NCBI GenBank assembly: GCA_028095005.1
Contig: CM051460.1
Location: forward strand, 152,515,461 to 152,579,460
DNA from: Rhynchospora pubera
Lineage: Eukaryota > Streptophyta > Magnoliopsida > Poales > Cyperaceae
Direction of reading: 5' to 3'
Length of the DNA: 64,000 nucleotides
Position 1 is the stretch's first letter. Every line of letters starts with the position of its first letter. The translations under genes were made by a program, and so were the position numbers. Below the pieces are notes generated by a model, which was not told the origin of the DNA, did no database searches, and saw only the letters and a program-made list of their open reading frames with translations. This document shows, one piece after another, positions 1 to 11,506 of this stretch.

Positions 1-260
1 GTTAATTACATTTTTTGAAGTCCAAAGATGAGAGGATGAGAGCGGAAATGATGAGCACCAGGGGATGAGGACAGAGCGAATCAGAATGGAGGGAGGGGGA
101 AGTGGAGGGGGAGAGAGTAAAAGAGAGATAGAGTGATATATATTAACTAGAACAACTGCTTTTAACTAGAACAGTCATATGTATAAACTAGAATTATTAA
201 TACTATTATTTAGTTATTTTTATAGGATTTTTATGATGAAGTTTCTAAAAATCAATCACC
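1..260. repeat. Edge of a dispersed repeat (GATGAG-rich, ACTAGAAC units)
   Basis: A purine-rich GATGAG/GGGGATGAGG stretch is followed by repeated 'taactagaac' units. The same order of motifs recurs at about 24,950-25,290 inside the TIR element at 21.95-25.49 kb, so the window probably opens inside another copy of that family. Family not named; no coding capacity seen. Confidence 0.5.
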
Positions 261-394
261 TATAAAAAAAATAGGTTAGATGAATTTTAAAATTATGGTG
301 ATTTGTTATAACAAGCATTATAGTTTCCACTGTTGATGAGATAAAAAAAAATAGATGTAATCTGATCAATCAAATCTTTGTATACTCCAACTAA

Positions 395-640
395 TATGGA
401 GCCATATAGTAAAGCTGTATAACAAAGAACAAGCGTCAAAAGATCATGTTTTGGCTTGTAGTTGCAAAGTTATGCCTATCGTTTCATTTTTAAATTTGTA
501 ATACCATGTAGTTGGTAAAGCTATCATTGTCGGATTGTACGAACTAAGATACCATCAAGTGTCCTGTCACATGGCAAAATAATGAACTTGCAGTCTTGTA
601 GATCCACATTTTTTATTGTTCTAGATTCACCCAAAAAAAA
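395..640. repeat. Paralogous flank A (tandem-duplication remnant)
   Basis: This stretch aligns by eye, with scattered changes, to 6,255-6,890. Shared landmarks are 'agcaaagctgtata'/'agtaaagctgtata', 'gaaagatcat'/'aaaagatcat', 'atgtagttggt' and 'tcacatggcaaa'. It lies downstream of transporter copy 1, as the second copy lies downstream of the orphan transporter exon, so it probably marks the 3' flank of the duplicated unit. Confidence 0.6.
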
Positions 641-2127
641 AAAATACTAAATTCTAACCACCCATTTACCTGGAAAAAATTTTCATTACGCGAAAAAAAT
701 CAGATCCAATAGAAGTATAGAACCCAAAAAAAAAAGAAACAGAATAAAAGACTGAATTCTACATATCCACCCATTTGTCTGGCAAAAATTTTCATTACGC
801 GACCTAGGAAAATCAGATCCAAGCGAACGGATTAGGCCGGTTAATCGCTTTATTACCATCATCATCACTACTACTATTATTATTACTGTTATTGTTTTTC
901 GAAGGCCGATTGGCAAGTTATTATTACTGTTACTGCTGCTGCTACTACTATAATTATACAATCATACCGTACATTAACATCTGATATCTGATATACAATG
1001 CAAAAGCAACTATAATTTCTTTAATTACAAATTAAAGATTAGAAAACCTAAGAAGATGGAAGTTTTTTAAAAATATATATATATTTAACTGCCGAAGCAC
1101 GATTAAACTCGGCACATGCAATTAAACTCGACTAACATGTTAAGATCAAAACTTGAGAACAAATCCTTAGTTTAGTGGCAAAAAACAACTCATTTTGAAT
1201 AAAGATCGTCAGTTAAAAGATCAGATGAAGAATCCTCTGTGGATATTTAATTTAAAACAATTGAGAGAATTCAAGCCTTCTTTCTTAAACAAAAAAAAAA
1301 AGGAAAAATCAGCACATGATAGAACCCAAACCCCATGAGCCTCGGACTGGATCCGTGTTAGAAATTTTACGTCTAAAGATCTGAAATTTGTAGTGATAAA
1401 AAAGAAGTAAATTTAAATTAGTAAGAAAGTAAAATTAAAATATATTGTTGCTTTGAGTTGGGTACCGACCTTATAATACAACAGAGTTCACCTACCTGCA
1501 CAATGTATTTTTGAAAGAACAAGAATTGGTCGACCTTATGCGGGAAATGCAAGTTGAATTAGTCGAATGGATTGGCAGGAACTAGAAAACTTAGCAATGA
1601 AATGGAATCGCTTATTATATCTTCCTTTTTCTATCTTTATACATTCGGTAGTTCATTAGCCATAGTAACATGGGGCATGTATAGGCTTCAAAAGCAATGG
1701 TAATTTTTCTCATTACCTCATTGCATTAAGGCATACGAATGACTGGCCAGGAAATTATTGCTGGTAATGGTAATGGTACTCATAAATGGTACAATTGATG
1801 AAGGAACAGGAACGTTGCAAAAATAATAATGAATAATATATCAATGGTCAATTAGTGAATGGATGACAGAAGCTCCTCTGTCCCAGCCATAATTCCATGA
1901 CCCATAAGAATTAAAACAGACTATAATTAATCCAGCTAATTTCTTACTTTTTTTCTTTTCCTCTAATTATTAGTAATCTGTACCTTTTTCTTTGATTAAT
2001 GAAATTTGTCGGCGTGGTGCTTTACCACCTGACCCTCAAAAAAAATTAATCCAACTAATTTCAAAACCGGTTAATGTGGTAAACCTCTTCATTTTATTCA
2101 TCACCCATCTCTGTCAAATGCCAATTC
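641..2127. other. AT-rich intergenic DNA, no gene seen
   Basis: No supported gene. Two trinucleotide-rich patches (ATC/ACT/ATT, about 847-890 and 918-957) give a poly-Ser/Asn frame that I treat as low complexity. The rest is AT-rich sequence without a recognised element. Confidence 0.6.
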
Positions 2128-5100
2128 TCAATTTTTTCCAAATAACACCTCAATCTCCTCCAAGCTCTTACCTCTCGTCTCCGGCAAACAAAAATACACA
2201 AAAACAAATGCGAAACCTATGATCACAGCATACATATAAAAGGTGCAGGGAATGGAAATTTCTTCATATATCGATATGAAAGTCATGGCGACTACACCAC
2301 AAACTAGCCTATTTACGGCGATCGCTAATCCCATCCCTTGTGCCCTTAACTTCAGTGGAATTGTCTTGGAACTGTAAGCCATGGTAACGGGGCCTAATCC
2401 TGCCGAGAAAAAGCCGACATAGCTCAACACTGCCATGATACAAACTGCCACTATCCATGTTGGGGCTATAACAAAATCACCAACCATCTGCAACCCTAAA
2501 CCAAGCATGATAAGTGATCCCGCCATGCCGGCTGTGCTTGAGAGAAGCAACGGCCTCCGGCCTACTCGGTCAGAGAGAAACATAGGAACAAGAATCAGTG
2601 CTGTTTTTGTTAATCCAACAATTATTGTTGCGCCTAGCAATTCCTTGGTTGTTGTCATGCCGGCTTTCTCAAATATTCGCGGGCTATATAAAACCACTGC
2701 ATCAATACCTGATGCTTGTTCTAGGAACTGTAATGCCAGAACAGTGATTATGATTCGGCAGACAACAGGGGTTGGTGTCACAACTAGTTCTGTCCATATG
2801 TTTTTGTCTTGGCTGTAATTCTGTGTGGACACAACTTCTGTGTCTTCCCTTGTTATCCCTGCCTTTTCTTTTATCTCTATTAGTTGTGCTTCGGCCTCCT
2901 CACGTGAGCCTGATATTTGTGTCAGTACCTGATTTTCCAATTTTTTTCAGTCTGTAGTTTAATGATGGATAAACAATTAAAGAATTTTTTTTACCAATAA
3001 AAGTGGCTGAACAATCATCAAACATGCAGTAAGTAATCTATGAAGTACGATTGTATTTTTCAAAACATCAGGTTGTAACTTCCTACCTGAGTACCAACTT
3101 TCCAGGTGGCAGAAATGTACTACTTAGATTCTGTATATACTGGCAAAATGATACCAAAACAGTGGAGTACCATCTACTAACAATCATTCAATGTTTCTTA
3201 TTTGTTTTTTCTCGGCAAAAATCTAATTATACTTATACATCACAATTGAAGATGTCACACTGTTAATAATGCCTGGGATGTCTGATAATTCTGCTTCATA
3301 TATGATATATATCAGTGGCCTGTGGCCAGTATTTTACTTAAGACAGAAAATTTTTAAATATGTACAAATAAAAGATCCTAATAGCACAATTTTTCCATTT
3401 TTACGATATGTGCAAAAACAGTTTTGGAGTTCCTCCAGGGGCATTAGTCATTCGACAGAATTATGTATCTGCAGCTCCATCTGCAATGAATGCAGATACA
3501 AGTGTCCTTTCTACTATTATGTCCAAATGGAAACAATAAAATTTCAAAGTTGTTCTACAATGCTAAGTAGGTGTAAGTTTCTGTTATTTTAGTGCATATT
3601 GTCAAACTAATTTACTTTAGTAACTCTGTGATCTTAATTCATAAAAAAATAATATGATCCTAATTAAAGGGGATGAAAGATAATGTGTGCTATCTATAGA
3701 TTGATGTCTTCCCCTCAACTTAAAATGTAAAAAGAAGAAACAAAAAATTGACAGAAATCCTGTCCTCCAACATACGGGACCTCATTAAAACTCAAAATTA
3801 CTCCAAGAATTGATCAGGACTCTCGAGTTGTAATATATGGAACATTACCTCTCGAGCTTTTCCAAGTTGTCCTTTCATGACGAGCCAACGGGGGGACTCC
3901 GGCAGAGAAAAAGCACCAAAACCAAGAAGTATTGGTGGCACTGATGCCAGTGCAAACATTATGCGCCAGCTGAGGCGCACCGGGAGATATGCAAATGCAA
4001 AATTAGAGACATATCCGAAGAGCAGACCAGCATTTATTGCCACCTCCGGCAATGCTGTGAGAAAGCCACGTGTTGCTGCAGGCGAGACCTCAGCTACATA
4101 AATATGCACAACGACCATGTATCCAATGGCAATACCTTATGAAACAACCAAATATTGGGAGATGAGACAAATGATACTATAAACCTATCCCAAAATATTA
4201 TTTCCTTAGTCAAAAACAGAAATTAATCAAACTCTTCAATCCAATTTTAATTTAACAAAAATTGACTAAATTGCCCTTGAAAATTTTTTTGGACTAAACT
4301 ACCAGTATGCTACCGCTTATGTTTATGTTTAATACTCATTTTCCTTACAGTTTAGGATCATATAGTATTTCTGCTACTTATACCAGGTTGGGACCATCAA
4401 AATACCTGTAACAAACCGGCCAACCATAAGCCAGAAGTAGTTATTGGCAGAACATGTAATTAGTGGGCCCAAGAGATATATGATAGAGGTCAGTAAGAGA
4501 GTGTTACGGCGACCGATGCAGTCTGAGGTCCAGCCAGCAGTGAGGGAGCCAACGAGGGAGTAGATGTGGACACTTCCAGCTAAAATCTCGATCTGTACAT
4601 CACTAATCTTAAGGTCATCTTTTATAAAGATCTGCGCACCACTCATAACACCTATGTCTACAGATACAATCATGAAAAATATAAATTTGTATACAAATTA
4701 GAAATTTAATTATAGCTCATTTAAAATTTGTTTTATGAGCCTATTTTTGCTTTTGTGTTATAGTGTAGACTACTTTTTAGTTTCCTACTGATTCTGCTCA
4801 ACCATTGACATGTTTACTTAAATAAAATTGACAGGATTTAGTAAAGAATGTAATCAATGTATGTAAGATGTCACTAAGATGGCTACTTAATTAATTAATA
4901 TTCATTACCACTCAAGTAAATCATAATTTCACAAGTGTCACAAAAAGGGTTCAGAGCTGATATTCTGGGATAAAGAATAGCTTCCAATTTTTTTTGTGAT
5001 TGAGCTAAAATTGCAATACTGCTTAACTTTCCATCCACAATGTGGTACTAATATGGCTACTTAATTTGCGTCATGCTATAATTGTTTCTTTTTTAGAATA

Positions 5101-5359
5101 GGGAGGGAGGTCGTACTTATGTATACAATTACATGTTTAATTTATTCTTATTGTTAGCAAATTAAAGTGAAAACAGCCTGTGGTTTCGTTAGAGGAGCAA
5201 AGATAGATTTTTCTTACTATATCCTGCAAGAAGTGAAGCCATAGAAGCTATCATGGCGGAGGCAAAAGCATATTTGCTCTTTGGAGGTTTCTTCAACTTA
5301 GATGAGAGAAGGGGGTGTCTCAGTGTGGTCTCTGAGGTGCTTTCCTTTGCTTTCTCCAT
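2128..5359 (-). CDS. PLT: Polyol transporter-like MFS sugar porter, copy 1 (493 aa, 4 exons)
   Basis: Predicted plasma-membrane sugar-alcohol or monosaccharide carrier of the sugar porter family. Exons on the minus strand: 5359-5218, 4657-4406, 4135-3849, 2928-2128 (142, 252, 287 and 801 bp, all GT-AG), summing to 493 aa, a usual PLT length. Visible motifs: SDCIGRR (loop 2-3), GRFVTG in TM4 (Arg about 128), PESPRW after TM6, DRVGRR (loop 8-9) and C-terminal PETRGKS. I start at MEKAKES because it aligns with the other copies; an upstream Met at 5377 is possible. Oddities: TM1 reads GYNIGVMSG (Asn48 in place of Asp), TM7 has EQASG instead of QQASG, TM10 reads GPVTMAYSSK instead of GP-TWVYSSE. 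Introns 2 and 3 are not where copies 2 and 3 have them. The frame is intact, but the pore changes make its substrate and coupling uncertain. Confidence 0.9.
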
Positions 5360-6254
5360 CTTCTTAGAAAATAACACTAGCTAGTTGAGAGAAATGCTCC
5401 AACTTTATGTTATATATTAGGGGTTGAATGACTTTGTCATGATAATAAAATGATTCTAGATTATACATATATTTCTTTAAATATTTCCTTTCTTGCTTAT
5501 GTATTTATCATCTTGCCACAATCAATCAATACAATGATAATAAAATTCTTCCTCTCTTTTCTTAGTATTTTGTGTAACTGAAGGGACAAATGGTTAATTT
5601 GTAAAATTTTACTTATAATATAAAATTAACTTCTACTGAAACACTAAATAATAAATCAGAAACTTATAATAACCGACAAAGTAGAAACAGGAAAAAAAAT
5701 CTGCCGGAGTCAAGTTGTCTGAAATGAGCGATTCACATTTGTTTAGAACAGCAGTACGGACAGTCCAAAGATATATTTATAGTTTTATACCCAACAATGA
5801 TACCATTCCATGTAACGTGCTGTAGCAATAGCATCTGCTCTCTGTCTTATCTACCTTAGAAAAGAGATATTTCGAAAAATGAAAGGAAACGCACAGATCC
5901 TCTCGTCCCATGTGCTATTTTACATGATTTTGCTCCAACTCCCCACTCCCCAGGTTTCCCAAAGTGAGGTCAGAACTATAAAAAACAATGGGGTTTAATT
6001 TAATTTGCTTTAACTGAACTTATGTTTTCTTTTACTAATTATTAATGCTAAAATCTAAATAAGCAGCGGTTCATGAAGTAGTATACTCATATTGGGCAAC
6101 TTCATATGTTTGAGAGAAATCAAACTTGATATTTAATTTTATATTTTAAACTATTTGATGTTTTAAATATTTTACTTGTTTTTAAACCGGCACTTATAAT
6201 CAGATTTTATTAATGAACAGTAGAAATTTACATATATAGTTGAAATCAGGTTTC
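5360..6254. other. Intergenic DNA, nothing recognised
   Basis: AT-rich spacer upstream of transporter copy 1, presumably including its promoter. No convincing TATA box, repeat or ORF could be assigned. Confidence 0.5.
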
Positions 6255-6890
6255 GGAGTCATATAGGATATAGCAAAGCTGTATACTACAGAACAGGGGT
6301 GTCTAACGTTTACAACGGCAACGGAACAGCTCATTCCGTTTGCCGTTCCGTTTCAGTAAACGGTATGCTATTTCATTCCGTATTCCGTTCTGTTTCAGTA
6401 AACGATATGGCATTACATTCCGTTATTCGTTTTGGTTGGACGGAATGGGACGGAACAACGTATATTTACACTGTAAACAGATGTATTTGTCGAAACGGAA
6501 GCGAAATGATTCGTTCCGTTTACCGTTCCGTTTCAACAACGGTATGCTCTATTATTCTGTTTACTGTTCCGCTTCTAGAAACGAAATGCAAATTCGTACC
6601 GTTATCCGTTCCGTTGGAACAGAACGGAACGAAAAACGGCGAAACGGTATATCGTTGACAGCTCTACTGCAGAACATGCGAGTGTCGAAAGATCATTTTT
6701 ATGGTCCGGAGCAGGTGACAATAACAACCATAATTTTGTCAAGTTTTATTATAATTTAATTTGATAATATAATGTAGTTGGTGGAACTATTGTTGTCACT
6801 TGTCTGCTTGTACTGACAGAGATATCAAGAAGTATCCTTTCACATGGCAAATAATAAAATTTTAGATCTATACATTTTGTCACCAAACAA
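6255..6890. repeat. Paralogous flank A' (second copy of 395-640), interrupted by a MITE
   Basis: Homologous to 395-640 on both sides of the element at 6,294-6,666. It sits about 1.1 kb downstream, in transcription direction, of the orphan transporter exon 1, so a transporter unit with its flank was duplicated here before exons 2-4 were lost. Confidence 0.6.
6294..6666. mobile_element. hAT-type MITE with 8-bp target duplication
   Basis: The ends are imperfect inverted repeats: CAGGGGTGTC-TAACG on the left, TAGAGCTGTCAACG read inward from the right. They are flanked by ctacagaa (6286-6293) and ctgcagaa (6667-6674), an 8-bp duplication with one mismatch, as hAT transposases make. The interior is degenerate 'ccgtttcagtaaacg'-like repeats with no transposase. 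The paralogous flank near 430-440 lacks the insert and acts as an empty site. Confidence 0.75.
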
Positions 6891-7261
6891 AACCGAAACA
6901 AAATACCAAATTCTATTCACATGCCCACATGGCAATTGAAATATAGCTCAGACCAAATTCGAATCCGAATGAATCCAAATTCAAGACAATTTGAATCTTA
7001 AGCATGCATTGAAATCCGATTTACAAAGCTTTTTAGTCGGGGGTTAAGTAACTTCCAGCATGTTTATATCGACTGGGCCCCTGGCTAACTAATTTGTCAC
7101 GGTGCATCTCTGTTTGGACTAACAAATCATGCATGATATATTTTAGCCTTTAAAAATATATATTTGTCTGCTCACGGTCTATCTGATCTTGTCAGTAATA
7201 TATATTCTGCAAGACAAATGAAATAAAAGGGCCTCAAGAATTATTGAAATGGAATGATTTT

Positions 7262-7408
7262 GGGTGTGTTTGGATGGTTGGAAGAAAGAAGAAGAAGAAG
7301 GAAGAAGAAGAAAAAAAATTATAAACAATCCAAACTCTTCACAAAGTTACACACTTCCCAATACTTCTTCCCTTCTTCTCTTCTTCCCACACCTATCCAA
7401 ACGCACCC
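7262..7408. mobile_element. Tourist-like MITE, copy 1
   Basis: 147-bp element with inverted ends GGGTGTGTTTGGAT / ATCC-AAACGCACCC and a 3-bp flanking repeat ttt on both sides. It shares the internal 'gttacacacttcccaata' motif, in either orientation, with four further copies in the window. Non-coding. The 3-bp duplication and GC-rich end fit PIF/Harbinger (Tourist) MITEs. Confidence 0.8.
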
Positions 7409-7982
7409 TTTATAATGACTTTGTACTTGAGTTGATTAGTTATAAATAAATTACCCAGAATCTTTTGAGTAAATTCTAACTTGATAAACATTAGAAAAAA
7501 CTGACAGTCAATTTTTTACAATTTCTCACTGCAAGATCTAGAATGCTAGCAATAGTATCATTTTGTGCTTCACCAGGCAGTTTTTTTTTTAAAGTAATTA
7601 TCCTGTAATGGATAAAATGTAATGTTAAAACTTTTCACTGGAAGTACTCCTCTGCTGCTTAATAAAGTCGATATGATTGGCATTTTGGATTTAAAATATA
7701 CTAGATTAAAGAAAGGTGAGATTGTGCTGTTACTCACATTTGATATCTACTGGCCACCCTGGAATCTCTAAATGGAAAACAATACTCTGGCAAAAGGGCA
7801 CAACATTAAGGGCTATTAATGGAAACACTTAATTGCTTTGTACAATTATTATCATAGCTTTTTTAAATACAAAGGACAGCTTGTGACTTTTATACTGCAA
7901 GTTTTAATTCATTATTATTCCTCATCACAGAATGATAAAATGAAAAAGAAAAAACATCATGTCTTCCTTAACTTTTTCTTAC

Positions 7983-8315
7983 TATATCCTGCAAGAAGTG
8001 ATGCGATAGAAGCTATCATAAAGTCTAAAGTCTAAGCCTTTTATCCCAAACAAGTTGAGGTAGGCTATAAATGACACCCCGACCCAAGTCATTTCTTGTA
8101 TATATGGCTGAGTTTTTACGCTGACTCGCCAAGCCTATCACAAGCATGCGGGCTTGAACCCTGGACCTCTTAGAAGAGAGCCAAGTGCTCTTACCAATAG
8201 AAGCTATCATAGCAGGCGCAAAAGCATATTTGCTATTTGGAGACTTACTGAGCTTTGGCATGAGAAGGGGATGGCTACATGTTGTGTGAGAGGTGGTTTC
8301 TTTTGCTTTCTCCAT
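7983..8315 (-). pseudogene. Orphan transporter exon 1 split by a SINE
   Basis: From ATG 8315 the frame begins MEKAKETTSHTT and runs to AMIASI, closely matching exon 1 of transporter copy 1. It is then broken by a SINE (8021-8196) flanked by a 15-bp duplication. Removing the SINE and one duplication leaves exactly 142 bp ending at the same TATA|gtaaga donor, the same length as exon 1 of copy 1. No exons 2-4 follow before 5,377, so this is a relic of a fourth tandem copy. Read through, the SINE destroys the frame; the exon could at most be transcribed as a pseudogene. Confidence 0.88.
8021..8196 (-). mobile_element. 5'-truncated tRNA-derived SINE with 15-bp TSD
   Basis: Same family as 16,832-17,024, but it starts inside the tRNA-like head (GGTAAGAGC), so box A is missing while box B (GGTTCAAGCCC) and the 3' domain containing CAACTTGTTTGGGAT remain. 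The flanks atagaagctatcata at 8006-8020 and 8197-8211 match perfectly. The tail is a short T-rich/'agacttt' repeat rather than a long poly(A). The 3' domain resembles the AACTTGTTTGGGA motif known from many angiosperm SINEs. Confidence 0.85.
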
Positions 8316-8828
8316 TTCCGTGAAGAAAATTATACTTGTTCATAAAGAGAAAGGCTCTAACACTGGTCGAATTGCCACCCTAATAATGCTGTCACACAAG
8401 TTCTACTTTACTCTTGCTAGCATTTATTAGGAGTCTGGTGATTCACTGATGAATTGATGTATTTGAATTTTTCTATTGGAGTGATAAATTATAAAATTTA
8501 GTTTCAACTGCTAAATGCTCTCTGTTGGATCAGAAACCTTCCTCTGAGAAATAGAAAAGAAAGAAGGAAAATAAAAATATGGGGCAGTTAGAAGTACCTG
8601 GGTAGGCGATGCAGACATTTCATTATTTCAAGGGAATAGATGCTTTCATGTGCTGTTACCAACAGTTTCTATAACAATTAAAAATCCTAGAAAAAGCCCA
8701 AAAAGAATCGCATGGAAAACCAAGAATATTTACCTAAATAATAGAGAAATTAATGCGTCTCTATTTAGCCTCCCTGTAGCTAATTTGCAATTAAATACTA
8801 TTTTTTGCTGCACTCTACACTCTCATCA
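8316..8828. other. Spacer between orphan exon and copy 2, nothing recognised
   Basis: AT-rich, no supported coding exon or repeat. It should include the 3' UTR and polyadenylation region of transporter copy 2, which is transcribed towards it. Confidence 0.5.
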
Positions 8829-11506
8829 CTATTCAAATAACATCTCTATATCCTCCAAGCTCCTTCCCTTTGTCTCCGGCAAGCAGAAATAAATGAAAAC
8901 CCAACCTATTGCTGTAATGCCAGCAAACAGGAAGAAACTTCCAGCCACGGTAATAGCCTCATAAAGAGAAATGAAGGTCACGGCGACAACACCGCTCATG
9001 ATTCGATTCATCACTGTGCCGAGGCTCGCACCCTGACCTCTCAGCCGGAGCGGCAGGATCTCCGAGGAATAGACCCATGCAAGTGGCCCAAACCCGATAG
9101 AGAAACTCATCACTACGGCTACCACAGCCAAAATGCAAACCACGGCAGCCCAAGAGAAATTCTCTTCATGAGTCCAGTCAATTATTTCAAGTCCGAACCC
9201 TAGAGCAACATATGAGATCACCATGCCACCTGCGCTCAGGAGGAATAGCAACCTTCGGCCAAGCTTGTCAGAGGTGAATGTCGCGACCAAAATAAACCCG
9301 AGCTTGGCCAACCCAACCAATATTGTAGCCCCTAACAACTCTGTGTCAGACTTGAGACCCGCCTTTGCAAGCACTCGTGGGGTGTACAGAACCACTGCTT
9401 CCGTACCTGATGCCTGCTGGAAAAATTGTACAATAATCACTGTAAATATAATTCGCTTCACTGCTGGTGTCGACTGATCAGTGAACATTTCCTTCCATAT
9501 GTTCTCTTTATTTTTCTCACTTCTAGGCACAATCACAACATCTTCATTACAATCTAATGGTATTCCAACCACCTCCTTTATATCCTGTAACCGAGCATCT
9601 GCTTCTTCTGGTGAGTCGGAGGTTTTAACAAGTACACGTCTTGCCTCACCGAGATGACCTCTCATAACAAGCCACCGAGGTGATTCTGGCATGGCGAGTA
9701 TGCCACATGCCAAAAAAGCAGGTGGTATCGCAGCTATCCCTGTTATAGAGGATAGAAAATTAAAATCAATATCCCATTATTCAATTTTTGGAAAGGTCTG
9801 ATGGGTTAAAAGCTTTAAATATATGAAAAACTGGTGGTCTAAAGGTTCAAATCTGCATGCTTTTGATAGCAGTTAGCTACCATTGGTGATTTCTTCAACT
9901 TCAAGTATCATTACTGAAGGTGATGAGCTTATATATTCACACAAAACTTACAGCTAATATAAGACAAAAAAATCACAGTTAACCTTTCCCGCAAATTGTG
10001 TACTAACAAAATGGACATATTTGGTGCCAGGATCTAAGGTCCTGATTACAACTTTAACATGCTCCTATTATTGACCAAATTTTCCTGGCACAATTCATAT
10101 TTGCATAAAGTGAGTTCTAGAAATGCAACGAGATCATAAATTTGAAATAATACCGAACATGAGGCGCCAGCTGATGTTGACAGAAAAGCCTGAGAAGGCT
10201 AGATTGGATACATAGCTTAGCAAGATACCAGAGTTGATGAAGACCTCAGGTAGCGATGATAGGAGGCCCCGCATGGACGTTGGGGATATCTCAGAGGTGT
10301 AAACAGGCGCAATCATTAATGCATAGCCTACAGCAATGCCAGTAACAAACCGGCCAACCTGATGAAGAGTTCAATAAAGTAAAGAGTATGAGCAAGTGCT
10401 ATTTGTATAAAGAATTTCAAGCAAATTATATGTCTATGTTATTTGAAATCTGCAGGGTTGTGTCCAGAATCAGATAAACCAGTCCATACCAGCAGCAGAG
10501 GTAGCACCAAAAAAAGTATCATAAGGGGGCCAACATTTGGGAAGAGAAGGAAAGACAAGAATGCATGATAGTATTCCAAACGTGAGAATGACAAAATTAC
10601 CATGAGAATAAATAAAACTAATAGAAAATACCAAGAGAATGACAAAATTGGTGGCAAAGGTAATAACAAGAGATCCAACAAAGAAGATAGCTGAGGCAAT
10701 AGTAATGGTGGCACGGCGACCAATCCTGTCTGATGTATAGCTGGCAGCAAAGGACCCAAAAAGCGAAGCGAGATTGAGTATGCCAGATAAGATTTCAATT
10801 TGCGTGTTGCTGACACCGAGGTCTTCTTGCATGTATTTCTGGGCCCCACTAATTACCGCAACATCTGAATTATCAGAAATACATTAAATTCAGACTCCCC
10901 ACTTTAAATTTTGGACAAAGTATCGGGATTAACACATTATTATTCAATACTTTCTCTTGTCAGAACAAATGTTCTAGGACGTTGGGCATTTAGGCCCTTT
11001 CACTGTTTTTGTGAACAAGAGGGACAAAATTCTAATTTCTTCAAATTGTAATTTGAATTGATGATTAATCAAGGGCCATGCCTAAAAATACCTAGTATAT
11101 CTTACTCCCTACTGGTATCTGTATTGGATATTGGCTGAAAAGTGCACTAGAAGTGGTAGGTACTTCTTTGCCCAGAAATTAATGTTTGAGGCAAACAGTA
11201 ACAGAAACAAGAAATGGGGAAAAAAAAATACAGGGGGAAAAAAAAAGAATTGGCACACAATTTATATGGACAAATTGACATAAGTTAATATACAAAACCA
11301 ATAACCCAATATTGTGTGGCATGAATTGGTACACCAACAATGAAAAATGTAAGGAAGAAGAGGTTGGAGCACTAACGGTAGCCCATGAGAATGGAGGTCA
11401 TGGAAGCAAGCGCACCACATCCCAGTGCGTACTTGTTTTTCCTTGGCCTTCCTTGGTTGGACGAGAGAAGAGGCTCTCGCCCTGCTTCTATCTTCTCCTC
11501 TTCCAT
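8829..11506 (-). CDS. PLT: Polyol transporter-like MFS sugar porter, copy 2 (492 aa, 4 exons)
   Basis: Sugar porter of the plant polyol transporter type. Exons 11506-11377, 10864-10632, 10358-10154, 9739-8829 (130, 233, 205, 911 bp) give 492 aa in frame. All introns are GT-AG; intron 1 uses a weaker GTTAGT donor. Start MEEEKIEAGREPLL is chosen because copy 3 begins the same way; the frame stays open upstream to a Met at 11587. Motifs: SDRIGRR, VGRFVTG, SEISPTSMRG, PESPRW, SDKLGRR, TM10 GPLAWVYSSE, C-terminal PETKGRS. TM1 reads GYHVAVISG, with His44 where symporters have Asp. TM7 is QQASGTEA, with Thr-Glu replacing the usual Ile-Asp. It sits head-to-tail between the orphan exon and copy 3. Predicted 12-TM plasma-membrane carrier; substrate unknown. 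Confidence 0.94.

Noticed and set aside
3269..3592. 107-aa plus-strand frame inside transporter copy 1
   Set aside because: It lies in intron 3 on the opposite strand, is AT-rich and has no recognisable motif.
5360..5377. Upstream Met (MLFSKK) as start of transporter copy 1
   Set aside because: The other copies and the orphan exon begin at the equivalent of MEKAK/MEEEK; the extra six residues have no counterpart.
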